A stretch of 64,000 nt of DNA. It comes from Platerodrilus igneus. Its lineage: Eukaryota > Arthropoda > Insecta > Coleoptera > Lycidae. Position 1 is the stretch's first letter. Each line of letters starts with the position of its first letter. The DNA lies in contig JARFIW010001369.1 of NCBI GenBank assembly GCA_036346225.1, forward strand, positions 4,096,001 to 4,160,000, read 5' to 3'. The translations under genes were made by a program, and so were the position numbers. Shown here piece after piece: positions 12,201-21,263 of the stretch. The notes below the pieces were generated by a model. The model was not told the origin of the DNA, ran no database searches, and worked only from the letters and a program-made list of their open reading frames with translations.

Positions 12201-15200
12201 ATCATGCGTTTACCAATTACGCCACCGAGATCGACGACGACAATTGGGAAATTTACAAGTCCTGTCCAAGACCTTATAGATTTTCCATCTTTCAATTACT
12301 AACTTGATTTGAAATGATCATTTGGGCTTTGCATAAAAACTCTAAGTTATTATTTCATCTTATTCACTGTAATACGAAAGTATTTATCAACTTACCTTGT
12401 GTAATTAACTATCTAAAATATTTATGTGTGTGTGTGTGTGCGTGCGTGCGTGCATGCGTGTGTGCGTGCGTGTGGGTGCGTGCGCGCGTGTGCGTGCGTG
12501 TGTGTGCGTGCGTACGCGCGGGCGAGCGCGTGCGTGCGTGCGTGGGTGTATATATATATACCGGGTGTTCCATTAAGCGTATCGCGCAGCTGTATATCAT
12601 AAAGTATAAGGCCTAGAGCTTTGCGAAAAAAAATTTATTAAGTAAAGTGGCCAAGAGAAATTGCTGGAAATTAATTTTAAGTTTCAATTTCTACCGCAAG
12701 GGGGAGTATTTGCTAAGGTCAACAAAAAAATTCAATTTCTCTCCCAAAATTTAAGCACAAGGTATTATGCTCAAAACGCGAATAGACAGTTATCTTTATT
12801 ATTCACAACTTTTATTTGAAACTTTTTTCTGTAGATCGCACAAGGGCAGCTGCAGGACCTGGTGAATTGGTATACATGTAAATAGGGTTATCTCACAATG
12901 CCCATGTTGGAATTTAATAATCTTAGAATCGTTTGAAAGAGAATTTCTCAGGGATCAAGAAAAACGACTAAATTGATTTTTCTAATGTTTTCTAAATATG
13001 TTAGAAGGCTCTTTTTCCAATCATGCCAGTTTTTGTTCATTTACTTAAAAAAATTAAATGGAAAGACATATGTATCAAAGGGGAATTGAATGAAGGGTAA
13101 AAAAACAAAGATTTTAGTGAAAATCGCACCTCGATATCTTTAATGGTTCTTAAGTTATTGCAAAAAGTATGTGCATTTTAGAGATCTATCCCAGTACTAA
13201 TTAGAATTTTCCTGAATTTTCGGATCAAATATTTGAAATTATTTAGTCGTAAATATTATTATAGCAGATGTTCAAAAGTGCCTTTCATTTAGTGACGATG
13301 TTTATAAACATAAATAATATGTCGCTAATAGATCCCTTTAAAATGCATCAAGTAGGCGATGAAAACAAAAACATCCATATCTGTCAACAGGTATAACTCT
13401 GTCATACTAGTTATTGTTATAGTAGTTAAATCGTGTATGCTCTGTGTGTAAGTTTGTTTGTTAATTTTAAACTACGGAAATATCTTTCTCTAATGCTGAA
13501 GCTTATAACATGCTTAGAATTAACTTTCAAAGTTTTGAAAACGCGGCTATTGCTGAGCGTGAATATGCAATGGCATATCCTGAAAGAAAACATTATACCA
13601 AAATGGTACGATTGGCAAAACGTTTAAGAGAAACAGGGCGTGTGCATCCAATTAAAATGCCCACAAGATAACGTACAATTACAAATAAAAACTGTGTTAT
13701 AAATGTTCTTGCGTGCGTTGAAGCAGATCCGCATGTAAGTACCAGGCAACTTTCTGCAAATTTAGGGATACCTACGACATCGGTGTATCGTATTTAACTA
13801 CTATAACAATAACTAGTATGACAGAGTTATACCTGTTGACAAATATGGATGTTTTTGTTTTCATCGCTTACTTGATGCATTTTAAAGGGATCTATTAGCG
13901 ACATATTATTAATGTTTATAAACATCGTCACTAAATGAAAGGCACTTTTGAACATCTGCTATAATAATATTTACGACTAAATAATTTCAAATATTTGATC
14001 CGAAAATTCAGGAAAATTCTAATTAGTACTGGGATAGATCTCTAAAATGCACATACTTTTTGCAATAACTTAAGAACCATTAAAGATATTGAGGTGCGAT
14101 TTTCACTAAAATCTTTGTTTTTTTACCCTTCATTCAATTCCCCTTTGATAAACATGTCTTTCCATTTAATTTTTTTAAGTGAATGAACAAAAACTGGCAT
14201 GATTGGAAAAAGCGCCCTCTAACATATTTAGAAAACATTAGAAAAATCAATTTAGTCGTTTTTCTTGATCCCTGAGAAATTCTCTTTCAAACGATTCTAA
14301 GATTATTAAATTCCAACATGGGCATTGTGAGATAACCCTATTTACATGTAAACCAACTCACCAGGTCCTGCAGCTGTCCTTGTGCGATCTACAGAAAAAA
14401 GTTTCGAATAAAAGTTGTGAATAATAAAGATAACTGCCTATTCGCGTTTTGAGCATAATACCTTGTGCTTAAATTTTGGGAGAAAAATTGAATTTTGTTG
14501 TTGACCTTAGCAAATACTCCCCCTTGCGGTAGAAATTGAAACTTAAAAATAATTTCCAGCAATTTCTCTTGGCCACTTTACTTAATAATTTTTTTTCCGT
14601 CAAGCTCTAGGCTTTATACTTTATGATATACAGCCGCGCGATAAGCTTAATGGAACACCCGGTATACAGTATGTCCCCGGATTGAATTCATAATAGTTAT
14701 GATGGACCAAAAATTTTCGAATTGAATTTTCATATTTTGGGATTCTGCCTTGCTTGGTCAGAAACTTATTTTTAGTTTATTTTCGATTTGTTAAAAACAA
14801 GTAGGCCTTTACAGTTGAACAAAAATTCATTATTTGTCAATTTCGTTTCAGATAAAGTACCTTTTTCGTTCGTAATACGCCAAAGTGTCATTAAGAAAGT
14901 TGTTCAGAATGAAAAGTTATGGCATTATGCAATTTTTAAGAATGATGGACCTACTTTGATAATAGAAGTAAAAATACGAGAAAAATATTTTTGATTATTT
15001 ATGATTAGGTACATTATAAATTTTAGATGAGAAAACATGATGATTACTAACTACAATTACTCTATTTGGTTTCCTTCAAGATCTGCACATTTTTCTATCC
15101 TAACTTTAAAATTGTCGTATACTTTGGCTATGGTCATTGGGTTAATTTCATCTACATCACTAATTTTCTGTTTTAATAAGTCAATGTTATCATGAAGATG

Positions 15201-18200
15201 AAGCGCCGCATCATTGTAAAGCAAACAATTTACTGTCATTATCTTAGATAAACTTCAAAATTTTGAAGTATTTGTTCTAAATTGATTACTTATCTCACTA
15301 ATTTGCAAATTACTTGTTTTTTAGCTTTTTTGTTTTCTTTTTAGTTTTCTGTAGTTTTTTGTATTAAAAATGTTGTCTCGAACAGCGCATTCATCTAATA
15401 CAATGTTATGGACTCGGGGAAGCATCTTATGCTCATGTTATTAATAAATTTCACAAGTGATTTCCAATGGTGGCAATTTCTGTGAATGGAGTAAAAAACT
15501 TGTGAAAAAGTTTACATAAACTGGAAGTGTGCAAAATTTGAAGAAAAAAAGCTAGTTCATGATCATGAAGATGCTGCTACAGTCTTGATGATAGAATCCG
15601 TGAACACTGATAATCAATTATCAATAAGAAAGCGGTGTACTGAATTATCAATAAGTAAATTGCACATATAAAGAATTCTCTAAAATTATATCATTTAAAC
15701 CCATGTTCATTCATAAATTAGAAGCTGAAGACGATGGCCACCAATTGCTATTTTGTGTATGGGTTGGAGAAAAGATTTTGAACGACAGATTTTTTTATAA
15801 AAAAGTAATTTTTTGGGATGAGTCAACTTTTACAACGAATGGCATTGTGTCTTCACAAATTGTAGGTATTGGTCTCATGAGAATCCACATTTTCGTATAG
15901 TGACTAACAGTCAATGGTATAAGAAAGTAAATGTATGGTGTGCAATAAGGTACTATAAGATTATTGGCCCAAATTTTTTTGACACTAATTTAAACCTACA
16001 TTCCTATTTGGATGTGCTCGAAAACTTTTTTTACCTGCCATGGAAGACATGAATCTAGAAGATTTTCATCTTCAACAAAATTGATGTCCAGCTCATTCAA
16101 CTCGTTTGATTACAAATTTTTTGAATCAGCACTTTTGCGAAAGGTGGATTTAACGACATGTTCAATACATTGGCCAACAAGATCGCCGGATTTGACCCCT
16201 ATGGATATTTACTTATGGGGTTATTTGAAACAAGAAGTTTATTCTTATGATCTTCATGATATCATCGACTTACTAAAACTAAAAATTAGTAATGCTGTAG
16301 GTGAAATTAACCCAATGACCATAGCGAAAGTATACAACGGTTTTATAGTTAGGATAGAAAAATGTGCAGATCTTGGAGGAAGTCAAATAGAGTAATTGTA
16401 GTTAGTAATTACCCTGTTTTCTCACCTAAGATTTATAATGTAATCGTAAATAATAAAAAATATTTTTTTCCTTATTTTCTACTTCTATTACCAATCATTC
16501 TTAAAAATTGCATAATGCCATATTCATTCTGAACAACTTTCTTAATGACACTTTGGCATACTATGAACGGAAAGGGTACTTTACCTGAAACGAAATCGAC
16601 AAATAATGGACTTTTGATCAACTGTAAAGGCCTACTTAATTTTAACAAATCAAAAGTAAACTAAAAATAAGTTTCTGACCAAGCAGGGCAGAATCCCAAA
16701 AATATGAAAATTCAATTCGAGAATTTTGGGGCCATCATACCTATTGTGAATTCCATCCCGGGACGCACGGTATATAAATTTTTATTACCATTTTTTTTCC
16801 TTCGATTTGTGTTACAAAATATTTCGAAATTATTGTCTCAGGAAATAGAATTAACAAGAAATTTATCAATGCTACATAGTTCCATCAGCATGATAATGTC
16901 TGCTGCTAAAACCAGTGAAATACGTAGGCGTGATTAGTGTAAAGTGTGAGAAATTCCATCCACACCCTCACAATCAAGGGTGAAGTGCTTCGCTAGTGCA
17001 GGACCTCGTGAATCCCACACTTCAGTTGCAAGGAGGCGTTGCGGAAGGACTTTTTGTAAGTTGAACTATTTCTTACTTGTTATTGCTTTAAATATCTATC
17101 CGTTTGTTTTGCCATATCTTCGTCGTTCTGATACCTTTCCCAATAGACTTGCCTGCGATTAAAAAAAAAAAGAAAGAAAAAAAATCAATACTGCTGAATT
17201 ACTCATATCAATTGTGTCTTATCTATTTATCTTTTGTCAACATTTTATCTGATTTATGTTAAATTGGTGTGTGAGGAAACGTTTCTGCTACTCCCCAATA
17301 TTACCTCACTTTGTACTAAAAATTTTTGTATTGCTTTTACCGTTATTATATTATATAGTTTATCTAAACAGTTTCTTTTTTTTTACATTCTACAAAGTAC
17401 TGAATAATTTAGACTTTTCATTGCTGCTATGCTTTTTCTTTATTTCAGGTTTGCAGGACTAATCTTTTTTATTGCAGGTTTACTATTCTAATTTCTTTTA
17501 TTGCAGGTACTGTTACTAACTCCTTACCGCCGCATCCATCATAGGTCAGTCTGCTTTCTACAACCCCCCCTACTCTCCGATTGAGCCGGGTCATTTCTTG
17601 ACTTTCTTTGTGTTACGTAGCATAAATTTGGCGCCTAACGTGGCTGCCACAAAAAAAAACGTAACAGCGTGCTGTGGATTAGTACCCCAATATTCCATTC
17701 AGATGAGTTGTTCCATTCAATTTCACTTAAGGCTTTGTTTGTAAAGATAATACTTTGGGATTTGTATTAACTCCGTGCAGAAAATCATATAGCCAAAGTG
17801 ACGTAAATTAACATATTTCTGTTTACATTTTTGCGTTTCCGAAGCGTATTTATTTCGAAGGATGCGTTTCTTATCAGGACACTATGCTATCTGCTTTGTC
17901 TATCGCATGTTTAATGTGAATTGTATTATGATTTTCTAGCTTTTTACTGCATTTAACGCGTATTGTTTTACAATTTATGAATACATTTGGTTTAAGACAA
18001 GTTTGATGGCGTGTAGAGTTATTTCTTTTGCTGAATGTGTGTTTATTGTTGAATGATATGCTTCTTGGCATTAATTAAAGTAAATTGTGATCCTTTACAG
18101 GGTGTTCAATGTTTGCTCTTTGCATAATTTGCAAATTACATATTTTTCATACTAAATAAATGCGGTTTTCTAACTCCTAGTCCTATTTACTTGTATTGTG

Positions 18201-21200
18201 TAACCATTACGACTCAATATACACCTAAACAACCCCCTTATTATAGCAATATATATATATATATATATACACTGTTATCAGTGATTGAAGTATTGTAGGA
18301 CACCAAAACGTAGGAAGATTTGTCTTCAACGAACTTGGAAACGAACCATGCAGTGGCGCTGCACAAAGGAAATAAGGGAGGAAATTTGATAAAGCAATCC
18401 GTCACTACATGGATATAGGAATGCCCTTTGGTGCAATGGAGAAAAAGACCGACAAGGTCACAAAAGATAACTTACCAAGGATACGATGGTTTGGCCCTAG
18501 GAGCAAAGAAACCAGAAGGAGATAACTGTTCAACTTTGTGAGCAGCACAACCGTGCAATGTCAGATGTAGTAAGCGATGTTAGCTCAGAGATAAGGTCAA
18601 TAGTTGGTGCGGAGAAGTCGGGCGGAAGTGGGTGGGTTGTGGTGAAGAGAAATCAGATGATTGTGCTGTTCATGGGTGCGACGATTTTCCATTTGCCCTG
18701 AGAATCAACAGTCTTAGAAGTCTTATTTCGATGGAATGGAACATTGTTCAACACGTATCAGGATGGATATTGTCTAGGATGTTGGGAAACTTTGTGGGAC
18801 ATATTATTGTACCAAGGATCATGAGTAGCAAGAGGAACTTTGAGGGAGGTAATTACTGAAATAGTAACAGATCTGAGGATAGAAGCAGAGTGAGAAAGGG
18901 TATCGGAGACAGCATGATCTTTGCCTTTACAATGAAGAATAGAAAAAGTACTGTTGGGGATGAAGAGATCAGCGAGCTAAATGTCTAGACAAACTCTGAG
19001 GTTTGTTTAGCCAGATGAGCGAATGTTGGTCGGTGATAATGGTGAAATGGGTATCTTTGATATATGGGCGAAACTGCTCAATTGCTCAAAGCATTGTTTC
19101 TCTGTAACAGAGTAATTGCACTCGGGTTTAGTGCACGACTGATGTAATTAACAACTTTCTCTTTTGCTGGGGTGTTCTGGTTCAGAATTGCACATAAACC
19201 AAAATGTGATGCATCTGTCTGTATAGTAAATGGCAAAGAAATGTTTGGACAGGAAAGGATTGGGGTGGAAACCAAATGTTGTTTGAAAGAAAGGAACACA
19301 GATTGATAATCAAAGGCAGAATAAAGGGACATTTTTACGATTGAGGTTAGATAGTGATGCAATAAGAGTGGCGAAATTTGGAATGAAACGTCTATACCAT
19401 CTGATCATGCCTATGGGTGGCTCCGTGGCTTGGTTGGTATGCACGTGACTAGTATGCTCTACGTCAAGAGTTTGAATCCTAACATGGTCTGCTTGAGAAA
19501 TGTTAGGTAAGCATTTTTCACAAAAATACGCCCTCGTTTGGATGAGAGGTAAATTGGAGGTCCTGTGTGTGGGTGTTGTCATGCATGTTTAAGATCCCTA
19601 CCTTGTTAGGAACAGCAAGAGTTCGACTAAATTAAAAATTTTCCAGGTAAAAAAGAACTCGCTTCCTGCTCAATGTAGTATCTTTGGATGGAGCATTTGT
19701 CAGTAGGAAGAACGGATATCTAAAGAAGAAGAAATAAGCATCAAGAAGACAGTCTAGGATAGTGGAGGTATACAGAAGCAGATAGGCATCTTTCTGTGTT
19801 ACTTAGTTGACCTTACACAAGTCGATGAAAAGCTATAACTCATCCTTTTTTTTGACCAAAACAATGAGACTAGTCAAGCGTTCCACGACTCCCAATAGGT
19901 AGTATTTTGTTGAGCAAGGAATGGAACACCTTCAGAAGAGTGGAAAAGAGAGGCGGATAACGTTGTTTGATAGGTTCTGCAGAAGTACGAATAGGAAGTT
20001 GTATCAAGTAGTGCAACCAAGACCAGTAGGTTGATTAGAAAAAGCGGTAGTAATTAGAAAATGTAAATGGAGCTGTTGATCACAAGTAAGTTCTGAGACA
20101 ATACGGTAGGGAGCGGAAGGGATGATGGCCAAAGAGAAAGGGGAAGCAAAAGTCTATAAGCCGTTTTAGAAATTAGGGACACGCTATACAGACTTTTAAA
20201 AATTAATACCAAGGATGCGCTGGTGGAAAACTTCAGGCATTACGAAGACATCTTGAGTATTGACCGAATTCTGGAGGATTATTGGAACGAAAGCGGAGGC
20301 TAGGATGACAAATTTAGAATTATCCGCCAGACTATATAAAAATTTTGTAACTGCCCGATATAATATTTATCACAAAAGGATTCACCCTAACCAATATTCG
20401 AAATATATTAAACTTGCTTGATGAACGTATTCTAAAATTATTTTCTAAAGAATGTTTACGGAAAATCTATTATAGAATACAATAAATATCAAATACTAGT
20501 GTGTCATGGGTGGTTTGTTTATTTGAGCAATTTTTCAAAGGTGAAAGCAAATATTTATTAAAACAGTGTATAGAGTGTAAAATGCAGATTATTCAAACTA
20601 CAAAATGGAACATAGCAATTACAAGTATCAAAAAGCAAAGCATTCGCGTAGCAGCAAAGAATTTATTTTGTAATTTCTGAACGATTTAAACATTTCACCT
20701 CTTTACAAACGACTTTATGTAATAGACAAATTCATTATAAACATGTAATTTTGCATATAAATTCAACAAGAACCAACAATAAGAAAGGAAATGCCCTTTA
20801 TAAACCGAATTTTCTTTTAACTGTATATGAATTCATGGTCAATACAATATTTGCTATCTAACGTGTTAGTGTTTTTTTTGAGAATGTGTTAGTTTTGTTA
20901 TTTTATATATATTGGACAATTTGTTCGTATTCTGGATTTGTTTTTAGGTACACTACATTCATTATTTTATATCCTATTGGGGTAACTGGAGAGTTATTAT
21001 GTTTTTATGCAGCTCAACAAGAGGTTGAAGAAACTCGTTTATGGACTATTGAAATGCCAAACAATTTTAATTTTATTTTTAGTTATCGTATGATATTACT
21101 GTCGATTATGTTTATTTATATACCAGGTAAGTATTGAACTTATTGTAATATTTAACTGAACACAATGTTTATAGTTTTTCCTCAACTTTATATGCATATG

Positions 21201-21263
21201 TTTACACTAAGACGAAAAATTCTTGGTGGTGGTAATAAAACTGATAGTAAAAAAGGTAGCTAA
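6190..21263 (+). CDS. HACD: Very-long-chain (3R)-3-hydroxyacyl-CoA dehydratase, four exons
   Basis: Joined exons 6190-6272, 6326-6676, 20948-21126 and 21175-21263 give 702 nt, 233 codons plus TAA, with compatible phases and GT-AG introns. The family (PTPLA/HACD, yeast Phs1) is an ER multi-pass membrane enzyme that removes water from 3-hydroxyacyl-CoA, the third step of the very-long-chain fatty acid elongation cycle. Seen here: the N-terminal YLFAYNSIETIGW segment entering the first membrane helix; several hydrophobic helices; the signature RYTTFIILYPIGVTGE with Tyr153 and Glu160 seven residues apart, the spacing of the catalytic Tyr/Glu pair of Phs1; and a C-terminal KKGS, which fits the KKXX ER-retrieval signal. 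The length is normal for a short family member. No stops or frameshifts, so it looks functional. I cannot assign HACD1/2 orthology. Confidence 0.93.
6326..6676 (+). CDS. HACD: HACD exon 2
   Basis: Preceded by TTTTTTAG. It completes Gly and continues WSVLLWQLIAYYLYSQ through the conserved LEILHAVTGVVPSNP and the RYGYYALNLVNAVP region to WLR, ending with two bases of the Arg codon at a GTAAGT donor. It holds most of the transmembrane helices. Confidence 0.93.
6677..8883. other. 5' part of HACD intron 2
   Basis: Start of the 14.3 kb intron 2 (6677-20947). It is AT-rich with no recognisable coding segment, RNA gene or element end. The open frames seen (for example around 7504-8039) are short, low-complexity and without family resemblance. 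Confidence 0.5.
8884..8938 (+). other. Exon-like segment inside HACD intron 2 (A)
   Basis: A 55-nt open segment flanked by a pyrimidine-rich TTTTATTTTAG acceptor and a GTGAGC donor. In the frame that ends in phase 0 it encodes RVDGPVVQPYIDFYSGLM, with codon use and residue mix like real protein. It does not match HACD and I do not recognise the family. It could be an exon of a nested gene, an exon captured from elsewhere, or chance. The next exon-like segment (9916) is in compatible phase. Confidence 0.3.
9916..10113 (+). other. Exon-like segment inside HACD intron 2 (B)
   Basis: Follows TGTCTCTTTTAG and opens in phase 0, matching the end phase of the segment at 8884-8938. It reads NPTQATENRYCGWPPNVL and RTFDEYFNQ, then stays open as a hydrophobic stretch to a TAG at 10111. 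Only the first 30 or so residues look like conserved protein, and the true 3' boundary is unclear (possible donors near 9968 and 9987). Family unknown. Confidence 0.3.
10114..12074. other. Intron DNA without recognisable genes
   Basis: AT-rich intron sequence. An acceptor-like TTTCTTACAG near 11612 precedes a short open stretch (ELRLILLRQVFVNEG...), but no donor, partner exon or family match supports it. Confidence 0.4.
12075..12359. repeat. Near-perfect palindrome with a tRNA-like core
   Basis: Inverted arms 12075-12175 and 12257-12359 (about 102 bp) match with only a few substitutions and one 2-nt indel. The 81-bp spacer carries most of a tRNA-like sequence read on the minus strand. The T-arm sequence GGACAGGACTT lies within the stem itself and so occurs in both arms. 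It looks like a tRNA-derived hairpin element, or a tRNA-derived SINE that became palindromic. Confidence 0.85.
12161..12239 (-). pseudogene. tRNA-like sequence with intact pol III boxes
   Basis: Read on the minus strand it has A box TGGCGTAATTGG and B box GGTTCAAGTCC, and a perfect T arm (ACAGG, 7-nt loop TTCAAGT, CCTGT). The anticodon stem ATTCCGG/CCAGAAT closes on CAAAA, which is not a standard 7-nt anticodon loop, so this is not a functional tRNA. Transcription by pol III remains possible. Confidence 0.55.
12425..12560. repeat. GT/GC-rich microsatellite
   Basis: Imperfect (TG)n/(CGTG)n run, unusually GC-rich for this window, ending in TATATATATA directly against the fold-back element at 12561. 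Open frames on both strands here encode only Cys/Val/Arg or His/Thr/Ala repeats and are not genes. Confidence 0.9.
12561..14662. mobile_element. Fold-back DNA transposon, 871-bp inverted repeats
   Basis: Left arm 12561-13431 and right arm 13792-14662 are both 871 bp and nearly identical in inverted orientation. The termini read CCGGGTGTTCCATTAAG and its complement, flanked by TA on both sides, as expected of Tc1/mariner insertion. The 360-bp loop carries the N-terminal part of a DUF4817/mariner-type transposase; no catalytic domain is present, so the element is non-autonomous. Confidence 0.9.
13470..13791 (+). pseudogene. Mariner-type transposase N terminus (DUF4817/HTH-like), truncated
   Basis: With small frame changes the loop of the fold-back element reads ENAAIAEREYAMAYPERKHY, MVRLAKRLRETGRVHP, a stop, then VLACVEADPHVSTRQL and LGIPTTSVYRIL. 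This resembles the N-terminal region of the insect mariner-like transposases that begin with a DUF4817 helix-turn-helix followed by a second HTH ('RLRETG...', 'STRQLSANLGIP..SVYRIL'). The frame then runs into the right inverted arm and no DDE domain follows. A TAA within and the lack of a catalytic half make it a pseudogene. Confidence 0.65.
15057..15239 (-). pseudogene. Inverted partial copy of the transposase C terminus
   Basis: Sixty codons reading ...NIDLLKQKISDVDEI, NPMTIAKVYDNFKVRIEKC and ADLEGNQIE. They correspond residue for residue to the C terminus of the transposase at 15500-16395 (IIDLLKLKISNA..., RIEKCADLGGSQIE). It is part of the left inverted arm, not an independent gene. Confidence 0.8.
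15500..16395 (+). pseudogene. Mariner-type (DDE_3-like) transposase, frameshifted
   Basis: Decayed transposase of the DUF4817/mariner-like group. In order: a second-HTH region (HEDAATVLMIESVNTDNQ, LSIRKRCTELSISKLHI); MFIHKLEAEDDGHQLLFCVW; the first Asp motif in VIFWDESTFTTNGIV; KVNVWCAIRYYKIIGPNFF; a second Asp region in a shifted frame (CPAHSTRLITNF); and the third in HWPTRSPDLTPMDIYLWGYL. It ends at RIEKCADLGGSQIE and TAA at 16393. Frames change after about 15860, 16010 and 16150 and there are internal stops. All three DDD positions survive, but the gene is broken. Confidence 0.8.
16773..17628. other. Unassigned intron DNA, possibly ending in a decayed LTR
   Basis: A poly-A/AG run (17160-17186) and three copies of a TTTATTGCAGG-like motif (17450-17510) are the only patterns. 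Because a primer-binding-like site follows at 17629, the stretch before it may be a decayed LTR ending in ...GTAGCA near 17622. I could not find a matching second LTR. Confidence 0.3.
17629..17646 (+). other. LTR-retrotransposon primer-binding-site-like sequence
   Basis: TGGCGCCTAACGTGGCTG closely resembles the usual TGGCGCCCAACGTGGGGC type of tRNA primer site found just inside the 5' LTR of many insect Ty3/Gypsy elements. No intact gag or pol follows on this strand, so it would mark a leader remnant. Confidence 0.4.
18247..18270. repeat. (AT)n microsatellite
   Basis: Run of alternating AT ending in ACACTG. It lies just before the decayed Gypsy element and may mark its border. Confidence 0.8.
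18290..20230 (-). pseudogene. Decayed Ty3/Gypsy pol, interrupted by a SINE
   Basis: Minus-strand remnants in the expected order. At 19755-19860, N-terminal reverse transcriptase (VKKKDE, FIDLCKVN, VTQKDAYLLLYTSTILDCL). At 19310-19410, MIRWYRRFIPNFATLIASL, the post-RT 'tether' motif. At 19078-19305, RNase H (LKQHLVSTPILSCPN, LPFTIQTDASHFGLCAI, KVVNYISRALNP). At 18300-18480, integrase core (PLAPKGHSYIHVVTDCF, FPLCSATAWFVSKFVE). Multiple stops and frameshifts; the RT palm between 19700 and 19415 is missing and its place is taken by a SINE. Sequence from 19870 to 20230 may be upstream gag/protease but is too decayed to call. It lies antisense in HACD intron 2. Confidence 0.8.
19417..19700 (+). 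mobile_element. tRNA-derived SINE, copy A
   Basis: tRNA-like head with A box TGGCTTGGTTGG (19426-19437) and B box AGTTTGAATCC (near 19469), followed by a body shared with copies B and C. The shared body includes ACCATGGTCTGCTTGA-like sequence, the CTCATCCAAACGAGGGCG complement region and the 3' block CAGGTAAAAAAGAACTCGC / GGAGCATTTG. It sits inside the decayed Gypsy pol. Confidence 0.75.
20948..21126 (+). CDS. HACD: HACD exon 3 (catalytic)
   Basis: Acceptor TTTTTTAG at 20947. It completes Arg145 and reads YTTFIILYPIGVTGE, containing the presumed catalytic Tyr153 and Glu160, then LLCFYAAQQEVEETRLWTIE and a further hydrophobic segment to IYIP. It ends at a GTAAGT donor (21127). The frame is open upstream of the acceptor but unrelated to the family there. 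Confidence 0.93.
21175..21263 (+). CDS. HACD: HACD exon 4 with stop
   Basis: Acceptor TTTATAG at 21174. It completes the Val codon and encodes FPQLYMHMFTLRRKILGG, the conserved family C terminus, then NKTDSKKGS and TAA at 21261-21263. Intron 3 is 48 nt. The final KKGS matches a KKXX dilysine ER-retrieval motif. Confidence 0.9.

Larger units (their letters stand above)
14665..16772. mobile_element. Second fold-back mariner-type element, about 535-bp inverted arms
   Basis: Inverted arms about 14665-15200 and 16240-16772. The ends TACAGTATGTCCCCGGATTG and the complement of CCATCCCGGGACGCACGGTA match imperfectly, and the arms are more diverged than in the neighbour at 12561. The right arm includes the 3' end of the transposase gene, so the left arm carries an inverted partial copy of it (15057-15239, minus). 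The element starts immediately after the TA that ends the first fold-back element, so the two abut. Confidence 0.8.

Noticed and set aside
12161..12239. Functional tRNA gene
   Set aside because: The anticodon loop is not a 7-nt loop with U33 and the acceptor stem does not pair; it is tRNA-like only.
12314..12616. Open frames rich in Cys/Val/Arg (plus) and His/Thr/Ala (minus)
   Set aside because: Translation of the GT/GC microsatellite; length is explained by the lack of stops in the repeat.
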